From positions 1-41,918 of the forward strand of contig MU119585.1 of the NCBI GenBank assembly GCA_014904845.1: a stretch of 41,918 nucleotides of DNA, written 5' to 3'. Shown one piece after another: positions 11,801 to 21,223 of this stretch. This stretch comes from Acephala macrosclerotiorum (taxonomy: Eukaryota; Ascomycota; Leotiomycetes; Helotiales; Mollisiaceae). Position numbers and translations under genes: made by a program. The first letter of the stretch is position 1; each line of letters begins with the position of its first letter. The notes below the pieces were generated by a model, which had not been told where the DNA came from, did no database searches, and saw only the letters and a program-made list of their open reading frames with translations.

Positions 11801-12284
11801 ACTGCATAGAACCTATTCTCATCAGCTATTGTTCCTCCAAACCACCAATTGACCTACCATAGGCTCCGTCAGCCGTAATTCTTGCGCCAAAACCTCGCCA
11901 TAGAGATGCTGATCGCGTTCGAAGAAACGTCTAATAAAGGTACGCGCTGCGCTTGGATCTGAAGTAGGTCGGAAAGGGAGAAGGAGAAACGGCATATCCA
12001 GAGCTGAGAAGAGACATTAGCCTGTGTAACGCGACAAAGATATCACCATGGGATCTTGCATATCTGACAGCGGGGCTGACGACAATCGTTATCATACCTC
12101 TTGATTTCAATTCCGCGGTGCATCCTCTGAGTAACTCTTGCACCTCCTCCGCGTCAACCGATTTTCGCGTCCATGCATCCTCCCAGCGAGGCTTTTGCGG
12201 CTGCTGGGTCGCAGCTTGCTGTGCGCCCTTCTTGACCTTCGCAGGGCCATCTTTGCCCTTGAGCCTCGAGAAGAAGCTCGGCAT
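8886..12284 (-). CDS. Msb1/Mug8-type morphogenesis protein (Rho/Cdc42 pathway)
   Basis: Six exons on the minus strand: 12284-12098, 12003-11858, 11812-11719, 11671-11443, 11391-9050 and 9001-8886, giving 1037 aa. All five introns are GT-AG, 45-94 nt, and every junction keeps frame. The N-terminus (MPSFFSRLKGKDG...WEDAWTR...EEVQELLRGCTAEL) and the following LDMPFLLLPFRPTSDPSAAR, GGRKLSRYAGWWAFDH and VSPTPFALLRRANHFQYRDD stretches are characteristic of the fungal Msb1/Mug8 family, which has a RhoGAP-like fold. Budding-yeast Msb1 works with Cdc42/Rho1 in polarity and wall integrity. The middle and C-terminus are long, disordered and rich in Pro, Ser and charged residues. The last exon (8886-9001) adds a short coiled coil (VARIKARVAELTGNME). 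It is joined by a 48-nt intron with a TACTGAC branch point; without it the frame stops early at 9012. It shares the 1349-bp intergenic region with the divergent HET gene. Confidence 0.88.
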
Positions 12285-13633
12285 GGCGGCGGCGGCGGAT
12301 CGATTATCTATGTCGGAGTGTGCAGTCGCGATGCATTCGATCTGCGGCGGGACCAAGAAATTATTTTAAGGAGCGACGGCGCGTTGGATGGCGGCGAGGG
12401 TTCGAAGGAGGGGTAAAATGATCGAAGACCGGGTCCCTTGACGAGCACGAGAGTAATTGAGGATCCTGCCGAGCCTTCAGCCTGCGTGATGAAGAGAAAG
12501 TGTGTTGTCGAAATAAAGGGGTGGTGGTAGTCGAGTTGTACGCGCCAAATTGGTCGAGAAGTTTATCGGCCGTGTTGGCCCCTGAGAATCGGCAGCGAGA
12601 TTGCACGCTTGATCAGAGTGCCAGGCGGTGAGCCACTTGCTCGTTAGGCACTGCAGTAACGCCCTCGGGCCACACGCTGTTCCTCTTCTGACTCGGATGG
12701 CTGCGATTGGGTCTGGCTCGACGATGTTTCTCAGGCCGTGGAGAGTGGAAGAGATGCGTTCTGGACACCGTCCTGTCGTGACGGGTTGACGTCGCGGATC
12801 GAGGATCGAGGATCATGAGACGGTGCAGTGTTGAGTCAGCGGGCACTGAATTAATGAAGCACGAGTTGGATATAGGGACAAGGAACATCGTCACCGACCG
12901 GCAGCAGCAATTGGATGTGGGAATCTGCACTTTTTCTTTTCATATTGAAGGCGCGTTATTAACATTGTCGGACCCCCAAAATTCTACGCGACCCTGGTCA
13001 TCCAGCTCAGACAACTCCCGTCCGTCTGTCACCACTGCCAACGCATCCCATCCTTCGTGTTCAAATACCAGTCCAGTCATGGCCAATCCCAATTGCCATC
13101 GATGCTCCTCGGGGACGGCCCTGGACGTGGGCGCATCATCCTTCTTGGTTGATCTCCCTCAATGGGCTCCAGTGATCCCCAATGGAGAATTTGACGTGCG
13201 GTGTGTCCATCAGTTTGGGTGCGCCAGATATAGCATCGTGATTATGGGCCGCTCGAGCCTTCTCGGAAGTAGTCTTGTTGCAGATTTCGTTCATGTCTTG
13301 GGTGTTTGTGGCTGCAGTTCATGCGCCTTATTTCAAGGTCGCCAGGAACGTCCCTCTGCACGATGTCACCGGTAGTGGACCCGTCGAGAATATTCCTCGA
13401 TCCAATGGGCGACTTGGGGATTGAGGCTTACAGCTGCATATCAGGTGATACCGCGACTGGTCGAATTAGAGGTGACCACGAGTGTGACCAGCCTGCAGGC
13501 CGCTGCGAGGCTCTCAAAATCCAGCCCTCCACCATCATTTCAGGCATAATCGGGAAGCGGATGACGACGAGACCGGGACCCGTATGATCGCTGATCGAAC
13601 AAGCTCCTTCCCAGCTGCCGTCCCGCCAAGTCC
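12285..13633. other. Divergent intergenic region (Msb1-type / HET)
   Basis: 1349 bp between two divergently transcribed genes, so it should contain both promoters. Several ORFs up to 186 codons occur on the + strand (12815-13375, 13306-13587), but they overlap one another in different frames and lack domains or splice signals. I do not call a gene here. Confidence 0.4.
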
Positions 13634-15807
13634 ATGGTTTTGGAGATGGACGACTACCAGTATTCAAAGATCTCGGATCAAAACACAATTCGATTGATTC
13701 TTCTCCAACCATCGCCGCATCTGGAAGCCGAGCTCAGATGCTCTCTGATCCAAGCGTCACTGGAAGAACTGGAAGATGATATCACCGAGCATTATGTTGC
13801 CCTTTCATATGTGTGGGGTGATCCAACCTTATCGTGTTCGGCACTGGTTGATGGCAGGAGGGTTCGAATAACGCCTTCCCTCGACTGCGCTCTTCGACAC
13901 CTTCGTGAGCCGAAAAGAGTTCTAAGATTATGGGCTGACGGTATCTGTATCAACCAAAACGATGTTGAGGACCGCAATCAACAAGTTCGACTCATGGGAT
14001 CCGTGTATACGTTAGCCCAACATACGGTCATCTTCCTTGGTCCGTCGCATCCTGAATCAGATGCAGTTATCCAATTCATTGCAGCGCAGAAGGACTGGAA
14101 AGCCCTGACGACTTCCCCTAGCGCCGAAGTCCTCCCCGATGAGTTGGATGCCGTGTTAAAGTCAAGGATACTCTGTCACCCTTGGTTCACTAGAGTATGG
14201 GTACTCCAAGAACTCGTCCTTTCCAAAGATCCTTGGATACAATACGGTAAGTGACACCTTCTAGGAGCAATGTTTACTCTACTACACCGTCTCTAGAGCC
14301 TTGAAAGATGTAGTGACTTCTCTAGAATGTCCCGCTACTCCTAGGACTCTCTCAATTGTCTGCAAGAGGTATACTAACTCCGAGGTTTGGGGTGTCAGGC
14401 AAGGCCCGCGCGAAATGGGATCCATTCTGCAAATTTGCGAGGATTCGTAATACGGGTGACGAGTCAAGAGACTCGAGGGTCACAAACGCTAGGGGTATGG
14501 ACCAACTCAGACAAGTGCATAGGAAGAATGTAGCTTCCAATACACAAGATTCGAAACCTTCCTGGACTGAACCACTTCTCAACATTCTTCTTACCCGACG
14601 AGGAGCTAGTGTATCCGATCCTCGTGATATGATTTACGGTCATCTGGGGCTCCTGGATCACCCCCCTGACCCACCCATCAAAATTGACTACGGTAGATCT
14701 GTTACTGATGTCTACGAGGATATCGCTCGTAGCTACATGATGAGAGACGGCACTCCGGCGTTCCTGCGATACATCGAGGACAGCGAGCTGGAAGATCGTC
14801 GAGATGGTCTTCCTTCATGGGTTCCAGATTGGACTGTGCCGGCCAAGAAAATACCCTCAGCCAATCTCTTTTCTAGAGAAGCCGGCTCCCCACCCCGCTG
14901 TCTCTTTCCTGTTCCTCATACTCTCGCTGTCAGTCTGGATGATTACGGCCACGTCATGTATATCATCAAAAGTCCAACCACTTTCATGAAGTCTCCTGTC
15001 CAGTCTGGGGACGGTGGTCCGACAACGTCCTTCCCTCAGTATTTCGAAGAATGGCTCTGGTTCGGAACACTGGATCCAGGAGGGAAATTCGTAAAACGCC
15101 CTGCCGAATACACGGTCAAGGAACATATAAAGCTCGAACTGCCAAGTAATGGAAGGAAACCTTCGACCAACAATGCTCTCAAAGAACGAATTACTGCATT
15201 TGAGCTAACCGATCCCCCGGAAACAATCTACGATGCCTTCAAGGCAATATGTGCCAAACTCTACGACGAGATAGCCCAGAAACCCCTCAATTCATGTCCA
15301 GATCTCCCCAGCTCTCTCGACGAAAAACTTTCCAAAGTCTTGTCATATATCAAGGAGAGATTCTTCATATCCGACGAAACTATCTATATGGCAGCAAGAT
15401 TCAAGTTGGTGTTGAGAAGAATGGCCTTTCTCCTCCATTCTATGGAAAGTATCTATTTTACGACGAGAGATATTCCCGAAGACTTCTTGTTTGCGATTTT
15501 AGATACAGGCGGATGTGTCCACGTACCGAGAAATGTTCGAGTCAACGACGGCGCATGCGGTATAATAGGATCTTTGATATTTTACCGGCCCACTCCGCCA
15601 ACGGAAGCTATGGAGATGGCGCAGCGTCTTCAGAAGGACCCTAACTTCGTAATTGCATTTCAACCTATGAGGTCTATCCAGTGTGGTAGATATGTGGGCA
15701 ACGGCTGCTTTGTTGATATGCAACAGAGTACGAGAGTAGACGAGGGGAGAATGGCTTCCTTGACAGCAGTCAAATCGCCAAAGCGCGTACTATTGGCTCT
15801 TCATTAA
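13634..15807 (+). CDS. HET-domain (heterokaryon incompatibility) protein
   Basis: Three exons: 13634-14246, 14299-14446 and 14493-15807, giving 691 aa. The HET domain (PF06985 type) runs about residues 50-205. The HYVALSYVWGDP block is at 53-64, LWADGICINQNDVEDRNQQV at 99-118 and PWFTRVWVLQELVL at 183-196. HET proteins trigger regulated cell death when genetically different hyphae fuse. The region after the domain is long and without recognisable repeats (no WD, ANK or NACHT motif seen). Intron 1 (14247-14298) has a GTAAGT donor; the acceptor must be the second AG of CTAGAG, because the first gives a stop. Intron 2 (14447-14492) has the weaker donor GTAATA but restores frame between two well-conserved blocks. 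An alternative start four codons in (13646) is possible. The gene appears intact and ends TAA at 15805-15807. Confidence 0.88.
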
Positions 15808-16991
15808 AGTCTAAATCAAAGATCCTCGATTCCTCAATTCCTCACTACTTTAGTCTTCTAATCCGCTTCCTCCAGTCTCTACATTCAAATACCCAAGAGT
15901 CTCATAAAGTTAACCTTATTTCGCAAGCACTCCAAATCTCCCTCACCCACCAGCGCCTGCTTCCCTTCCTAGCTCAGCATCCCGACTCCAGCTCGAGTTA
16001 GGCACTTTCAGCACTGCACCCAAGAGTAGGTATACAAACGGTAGCATACAAGACTTGACCAAAGATCAGAGACACTAACTCCACTCAAGCATGATTCACA
16101 GCTATATTCTTTCTCCGTCAACAAGACTCCGTCAACACTAGCAGGCCTGGACACTAGTCTCTGGACAGGAGACACCAGCATCCAGTTAATCCATGAAGTC
16201 TATACCACGGCTCGTTCCACCCGAACTTCATATACCACACGAGCAAGCGCGTTGACCAGATGGCAAGGCCAACCTACACAAAGTTGAGAACCTCGGTGTT
16301 CGAAAAAAGCAGCACACAAAAGTACCATGTTTTCAGGTACATTTACTCCCTCGATACCACAGAACACGACGGCCGATCAGCCACATATGACCAATTGTTG
16401 GCCATCTTCTAAGGCTTTCATCAACATCGTCTCGAAATTGGGTTACCTTCCAAAATTCTGAAAGGGCGGGATAATTACATGCCCCATGTCGTTTGTTCTG
16501 CGCACCGGACTAGGCAGTTGATGGTTTCAAAGATAGTTCACGTGTTCGTGGCTGAGGAATGGAACAAAATTAGTAGGTGGGGGAGGACAGTGTGAGATCA
16601 AGAGAAAGATTTGATATCAAGCATAAGGCATTTGACTGAAAGCGAGAAGTGGATGAAGCTTCAGACTTCGAGATTCGTGAAAGTGAAGAGCTGGGCTTCA
16701 AAGTCACAAACACAGACCTCACCAAGGCTTGCCACAATAACAACCAAAATCGAAGTTCTGGCTCTCAAATTCCCAGATATTAACATGGTGAATCAACTCA
16801 ATATCAAGTTCTCAATTTCATTATTGACGATCGGGTGAGCTTTGATTTGAAGTGATGCCGCCCAAGCCATGACGTCAAAGCCAAATCTTCCCCTTTCTAC
16901 ATCCTCTCCTAATGCAATCGCAAAATCTGTCCAGAAAACACCGTTCTTGTAAACCAACTCACTAATTATTAAATCTCAAAACTTCGCAAAC
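15808..16991. other. Intergenic, no gene seen
   Basis: 1184 bp between the HET gene's 3' end and the DUF3140-type gene. A short + strand ORF at 16611-16838 has no domain or splice support. The last ~130 bp presumably hold the promoter and leader of the next gene. Confidence 0.45.
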
Positions 16992-17542
16992 ATGGTCAAA
17001 GACAATGAAACCGTCATCAAGTCCGTTCTCCCTCCCCTCTTCTCCACTTCCCTATCCGTCACTTCCCCTTCGCCCTCACCATGATTCACTACCCAGTCCC
17101 AACCCCAAAAACCAAACCCCCCCCTCAAAAAAAATCTACTAACAGCAACCCCTTCAAAAAGGAATTCAACTCCCTAGTCAACATGTCAGCTTCCGAGCTC
17201 GAATCCTGGCTCAAATCAGAAGAATCCACGTCCTCAGGATGGAGCAAAGACGACGGTTCTGGTGAAACCATCGGTCATGACAGTGGGCGGAAAATCATCG
17301 AGATATTGAAGAAGAATCCTAAGAAAGATCCTGAGAGGTATGACCAAGGTGAGTAACTTGTTGATATCAGGGAGGGATCTATGGAAGCTGATAACATGAG
17401 GATAGATGACATTGATCACATGCGTCGCGTAGCAGCATACTGCAAGCGTCATCTAGCTTAAGAGGAGGCGGCGAAGAAGGATACGGATAGTAAGAGTTAT
17501 AGGAGTTTGAAGAATTGGGGGCATGATGCTCGGAAATCATGA
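16992..17542 (+). pseudogene. DUF3140-type small protein, truncated by an in-frame TAA
   Basis: Proposed exons are 16992-17020, 17146-17348 and 17406-17461 (TAA), with an open extension to TGA at 17540-17542. Exon 2 carries the core NMSASELESWLKSEES...GETIGHDSGRKIIEILKKNPKKDP. Exon 3 reads DDIDHMRRVAAYCKRHLA. This is the pattern of the DUF3140 family, small proteins of unknown function found in fungi and bacteria. In that family the HLA is normally followed by Gln and an acidic, Lys-rich tail. Here TAA (17459-17461) sits at the expected Gln codon, and the next 26 codons (EEAAKKDT..SYRSLKNWGHDARKS) are preserved in frame, so CAA-to-TAA is the simplest explanation. As annotated, the product would be 95 aa instead of 122. 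Intron 2 (GTGAGT, CTGAT branch, TAG) is good. Intron 1 has an unusual GTCCGT donor and is less certain. It is convergent with the UNG gene. Confidence 0.65.
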
Positions 17543-17895
17543 ACTGGAGCTTGAGGCGAAGGTAGCTACTTCCTTCGGGGGTATTGGTTGGATGAAGATG
17601 AAAAGAGATGAGATCAAATGCAATGAAGATCATATGAAATATATGGGGGGTGTTTGTGATGTTGAATTCTTGATTTGTGTGAGACGCCCCGACTTCCTAA
17701 GGTACATGAAATAAATGAGTGTAAAGTCGAAACTGCTCTTCCCTCTGTATTTGCAGACTCCGCTGAAGAATATTCCTGACAAATGAAACTTATACCCAAC
17801 TCCATACACCTCTCTCCCTCAACTCCCACAACTTAGTATCTCCGTTTAATAACACTCAACACCTCAACACCCATCTCCCATTTTCAATTCACCCC
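17543..17895. other. Convergent 3' region, no gene seen
   Basis: 353 bp between the DUF3140-type gene (+) and the UNG gene (-), so it should contain both 3' UTRs and polyadenylation sites. No independent feature is visible. Confidence 0.4.
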
Positions 17896-19038
17896 TCAAA
17901 CACCAGCCTTCGTAGCCTCAACATCCAAATTCCAATCAATCTCCCCACCCTCCCCATACCTTCCCACCAACCACTCGTTCGTCTTCTTAAAATGCCCACA
18001 ATCAAACCACCCCCTGCTCGCACTCAACGGACTAGGATGCACACTATTCAACACCAAATGCTTCTTCTTATCCACCCTACTCACCCTCTTTCCAGCCGGC
18101 GTCCCCCAAGCTAAGAAAACCACGCCTCTCGTTCTCTTCTGAGCCACGATATCAATCACTCTCTGAGTGAATTTCTCCCATCCGCGATTGGCGTGAGAAT
18201 TGGCTTCGTGAGCACGGACAGTGAGGCAGGTGTTCAAAAGGAGGACTCCACGATCGGCCCAGGGGGTAAGGAGGCCAGAGTTGTTTGGTGGTGGTTTGAA
18301 GGAGGGATAGTCTTTCTTGATGGCGATGTAGATGTTTTTCAAAGAGGGAGGGGCGACGGTGGGTGGGCGGACGGAGAAGCAGAGGCCGTGGGCTTGGTTG
18401 TGGTTGTGGTAGGGATCTTGGCCGATGATTACGGCTTTGACTGTGTTGAGCGGTGTGTGGCGAGACCTGCACAACACCGTTGTCAGTACAATTCTCGGAG
18501 AAAGAATTGAGGGAGGGGGAAGGGAAGGGAGAAGGACGAACCAGGAATAAACATCCTCCGCAGGCGGAAACACTTTCTTGCCCGTATCATGTTCTTTCTT
18601 GAGAAATCTCTTCAGCTCCAAGAACTCTCGACTCGTGATCTCACTCTTCAATTCCTTCAACCAACTGTCATCTAACGTGTTGATCTCCAATCCCAACAAG
18701 TTCTTTTGCTCCTCGGTCAATGTCTTTACCCAAGCCTCTTTGTTGAATTTAGAAAGCGCAGGTGCCGCGGAAGCGGTAGTAGTGGTATTTCCATCTTTCG
18801 TAACCGTGGTCTCAGTCTCAACCTCAGCATCCGCATCTGCCTTCAAAGCTGCGGCGGTAGAAGATTTCGTGGTGCTCGAGACCGTCTTCGGCGGGCCAAA
18901 GAATGAGGTAATTGATCCATCACCCTTAGACTTCTTGGCATCTCCCGTGAGAGCATTGGCAGCCTTGCGTTTAAGAGACATGATGAAGATTGGCCGGCGG
19001 AGTAGGAGTAAGAGAGACAGGTCGAAGAATGAGGTCAC
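17896..19038 (-). CDS. UNG1: Uracil-DNA glycosylase, family 1 (UNG)
   Basis: Removes uracil from DNA, the first step of base excision repair, in nucleus and mitochondria. Exons on the minus strand are 18981 (or 19038) to 18542 and 18466 to 17896. The 75-nt intron (GTTCGT donor, TACTGAC branch, GTGCAG acceptor) is a multiple of three without stops, so the unspliced frame is also open. Numbering from Met 18981 (336 aa): the catalytic water-activating loop GQDPYH is at 162-167, the uracil-recognition Asn in LLLN at 225, and the DNA-intercalation loop HPSPLS at 290-295, all intact. The N-terminus has a basic KRK cluster and a PCNA-binding-like DGSITSFF at 21-28. An upstream in-frame Met at 19038 adds 19 residues with leucines and two Arg, which could be a mitochondrial presequence, echoing the dual targeting known for this enzyme. 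Cell-cycle-type promoter boxes lie just upstream (19133-19151). Confidence 0.95.
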   Translation of the reverse strand: MTSFFDLSLLLLLRRPIFIMSLKRKAANALTGDAKKSKGDGSITSFFGPPKTVSSTTKSSTAAALKADADAEVETETTVTKDGNTTTTASAAPALSKFNKEAWVKTLTEEQKNLLGLEINTLDDSWLKELKSEITSREFLELKRFLKKEHDTGKKVFPPAEDVYSWFVLLPSLPPPSILSPRIVLTTVLCRSRHTPLNTVKAVIIGQDPYHNHNQAHGLCFSVRPPTVAPPSLKNIYIAIKKDYPSFKPPPNNSGLLTPWADRGVLLLNTCLTVRAHEANSHANRGWEKFTQRVIDIVAQKRTRGVVFLAWGTPAGKRVSRVDKKKHLVLNSVHPSPLSASRGWFDCGHFKKTNEWLVGRYGEGGEIDWNLDVEATKAGV

Positions 19039-19462
19039 AGAAATCTTTTTGTAGGGTCTTGTGGGGAAGAAGGAGTTGGAGGTTGGTGCGAGAGGACGGG
19101 AAGGGGGAAAAGAAGGGCTAGTTTGGTTCAGCTTTCGCGTGGGGAACGCGTCCGCGCAAATGAATTTACAGGGGGCACGCGAGGTCAGACGGTCCGAGCG
19201 AGAGGCTGATGGCAGATGACCGAGTAGGAATGTCTCACAAGCTGATGCCTACTTTGCTTTTTATACTGTTTGAAAGGATTGGACAAACAGAGGTATATTT
19301 TCGTCGTGATCTATCGTCTAGCTATCTTACAGTACCTTACACAAAACGCCCAACTCGCTGTGCAAATCCGCTGCCAACCAAATGTTGGTGGTACATGGAG
19401 TCGGAACTCCTTTTCAACGCCGAAATCCAAATCAATCAGAAGAGGGGAGATGTTTTTGTACA
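19039..19462. other. Intergenic between UNG and the carrier gene
   Basis: 424 bp between two minus-strand genes: the UNG promoter on the left and the 3' UTR of the carrier gene on the right. Apart from the boxes at 19133-19151, nothing distinct is visible. Confidence 0.4.
19133..19151. promoter_or_regulatory. Cell-cycle (MCB/E2F-like) boxes upstream of UNG
   Basis: TTTCGCGT at 19133-19140 and ACGCGT at 19146-19151 lie about 150-170 bp above the proposed UNG start at 18981. A further CACGCGAG is at about 19176. ACGCGT is the MluI cell-cycle box bound by MBF in yeasts, which drives many S-phase DNA replication and repair genes. The match is exact, but binding is inferred. Confidence 0.4.
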
Positions 19463-20881
19463 TTAGATTTCGTTTCGTTTTCGCTCCGCTCTCTCATTAG
19501 TGCTTCGAAATGCTCTCTTCCCAACCTCGTACGAACTGATCATTATTGCACACGCAGGTGCCACCTTCAATGTCCTGGGTATCCATCCCTTGAATAAGCC
19601 AGAAACCCCTTCCGTCCTGAATATGTGCCATAGGAATCTCGGCATCGATCGTTCTTCGGGTGCCAGGATCTTCTCAGATCCCGCACTCGCGACTGAATCG
19701 GTGAATACCTGGCGCCTAGTCTTTCCAACATCAAAGGGAGTTGTGACAAGTGATGCCACAGCTCCAGATGATGCTCCAGCAATGAAGCTATCGATGAAAG
19801 TCGCAGTGTGGTTCTCTCGGCTTTGAGACCTAGTCCGCGCTCGAGCTCGAGATCTTGAATCTTCGCCTGCCAGACCACGGCCTTGGCCTCGCTCCCGTGC
19901 TTCTGTCAAAAGGCCTCGAATGCTCTCATATCCCCACCAGTATAGCCCAGAAAATGGCACATCTCGCCATAGTGTGAGGGTCAGCCCACGCCAGAGAGAA
20001 GTATATCCGTTTGCCGCGACCATATCCGTTACTGATTTGATCGTCTCCGCGAAATGAGCTCCTCCCGTAGACCGACTGGCTTGCATTCTCGTCCTAAACA
20101 TCTCGATCGGACTAACAACTCCTGCAGCTAAGATTCTGGCAATGGATCCGGCTGCGAGTGGTGCGTAATTGTCTGAGAAGAAACCATTGATTGGGCTTTT
20201 CTTGTTGAATCGTAACCAATCGTACCCAGTAAAATAGATTATGTTTCCAGGAACCGTCATGACGAGGGTGGGTGATAGTCCTCGCCATAATGTCGTGAAC
20301 CCTTCATTCCGCGCAATCTTCTTCAGTCCATCGAATGTCGAATTGAATGTCCGTCTCTGCGTTTCCTCAACCGCGCACTCAACTCCTCCTATTGATTGAC
20401 TTGGAGCTGCCATGCAATATTCCGCATTGTTTGTCGCGAAGAAAACCTCTCTGCAGCATGCCGTAACTCCGAGGTTGGGTGGAAGGGTACTGAGACTGGA
20501 TAGGGATTTCCCAGATATTCGAAGTGCATTCGGCGGCGATGGCGCAGGCTGTGATTGCAGCCGTACTCGAACAACATCAAGTGGTGTCACTGGGAAAGTT
20601 AACAAGATAAATTAATATCCCGACATCAGTTGAGAATCCTCACCAAGTAAACTCGTCAACAGACTCCCAGACATCGCCGAGATCATTTTCTGACCTGCGG
20701 TGATGTCCACCTCCACATCATCATTATCTCCCGACATAGCTATCGTGCCAGCTTGTCCTGGAATTGGATTGTCTCCGTGTATTCTGTCATGCCCCTGACC
20801 TCCAAAGCTCCCTTCTCTCGCAAAAGTGGTGGCGAAATGGTCCTCGTCCGTTCGGCCGTCACGATCCCAATGGCCTGACAT
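19463..20881 (-). CDS. Mitochondrial carrier, Mtm1 / SLC25A39-40 type
   Basis: Inner-membrane carrier. Yeast Mtm1 affects manganese and iron handling of mitochondrial Sod2, and the animal relatives SLC25A39/40 support mitochondrial glutathione import. Exons on the minus strand are 20881-20644 and 20589-19463, giving 454 aa. The 54-nt intron (GTGAGG ... CCCAG) splits a Val codon just before the first signature. The three carrier signatures are PLDVVRVR (Pro 82), PIEMFRTR (Pro 240) and PFDVGKTR (Pro 364), so all three repeats are present. Matrix loop 1 is long and has the family's CCREVFF block (Cys 124, 125) plus Cys 138 and 151. An Arg/Ser-rich insert (about 309-337) lies in the third repeat region. 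The N-terminal 60 residues are hydrophilic. The start at 20881 is plausible but not strongly fixed. It is divergent from the F-box gene over 342 bp. Confidence 0.9.
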
Positions 20882-21223
20882 CGACGGCAGTTTCGTCGAA
20901 TATGTAGCTCGTCGGGCGTGGTGTTGGAGAGTCGAGACAGCTGGAAGGCATGAGTTTGTTGAGGTTGGAAGGAGATGTTCGTTTTGGAGTTAATGATGTA
21001 GCTTAATTTTTGGTCGAGATCGGAGATGGACTTTTGGCAGAAAATCTCCGAGGGGTTTAGCGTGCTGCGGCCCTCGGCTTGAACAAAGCCGCTCCTTCGC
21101 CGATAAGACTCACAATCGTTGCTTATCAAATGGATTTAAGATTCACAACAGAGAATTCGCTCTTTCAACGACAAACATACCTACGCTCGTCATTTTATCT
21201 CCTCCTAGATTGTACCGCCTACC
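20882..21223. other. Divergent promoter region (carrier / F-box gene)
   Basis: 342 bp shared by the minus-strand carrier gene and the plus-strand F-box gene. It is expected to hold both promoters. No sharp motif was recognised by eye. Confidence 0.4.

Noticed and set aside
12815..13375. 186-codon + strand ORF between the Msb1-type and HET genes
   Set aside because: Overlaps other ORFs in different frames, low-complexity Ser/Cys composition, no domain and no convincing splice signals. Likely chance openness in GC-balanced intergenic DNA.
16611..16838. 75-codon + strand ORF upstream of the DUF3140-type gene
   Set aside because: No domain, no splice signals, and it lies in the expected promoter region of the next gene.
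17459..17461. Reassignment of TAA to Gln (altered genetic code)
   Set aside because: TAA is the natural terminator of the HET gene and the Msb1-type gene in the same window, so two odd TAA codons are better explained by mutation.
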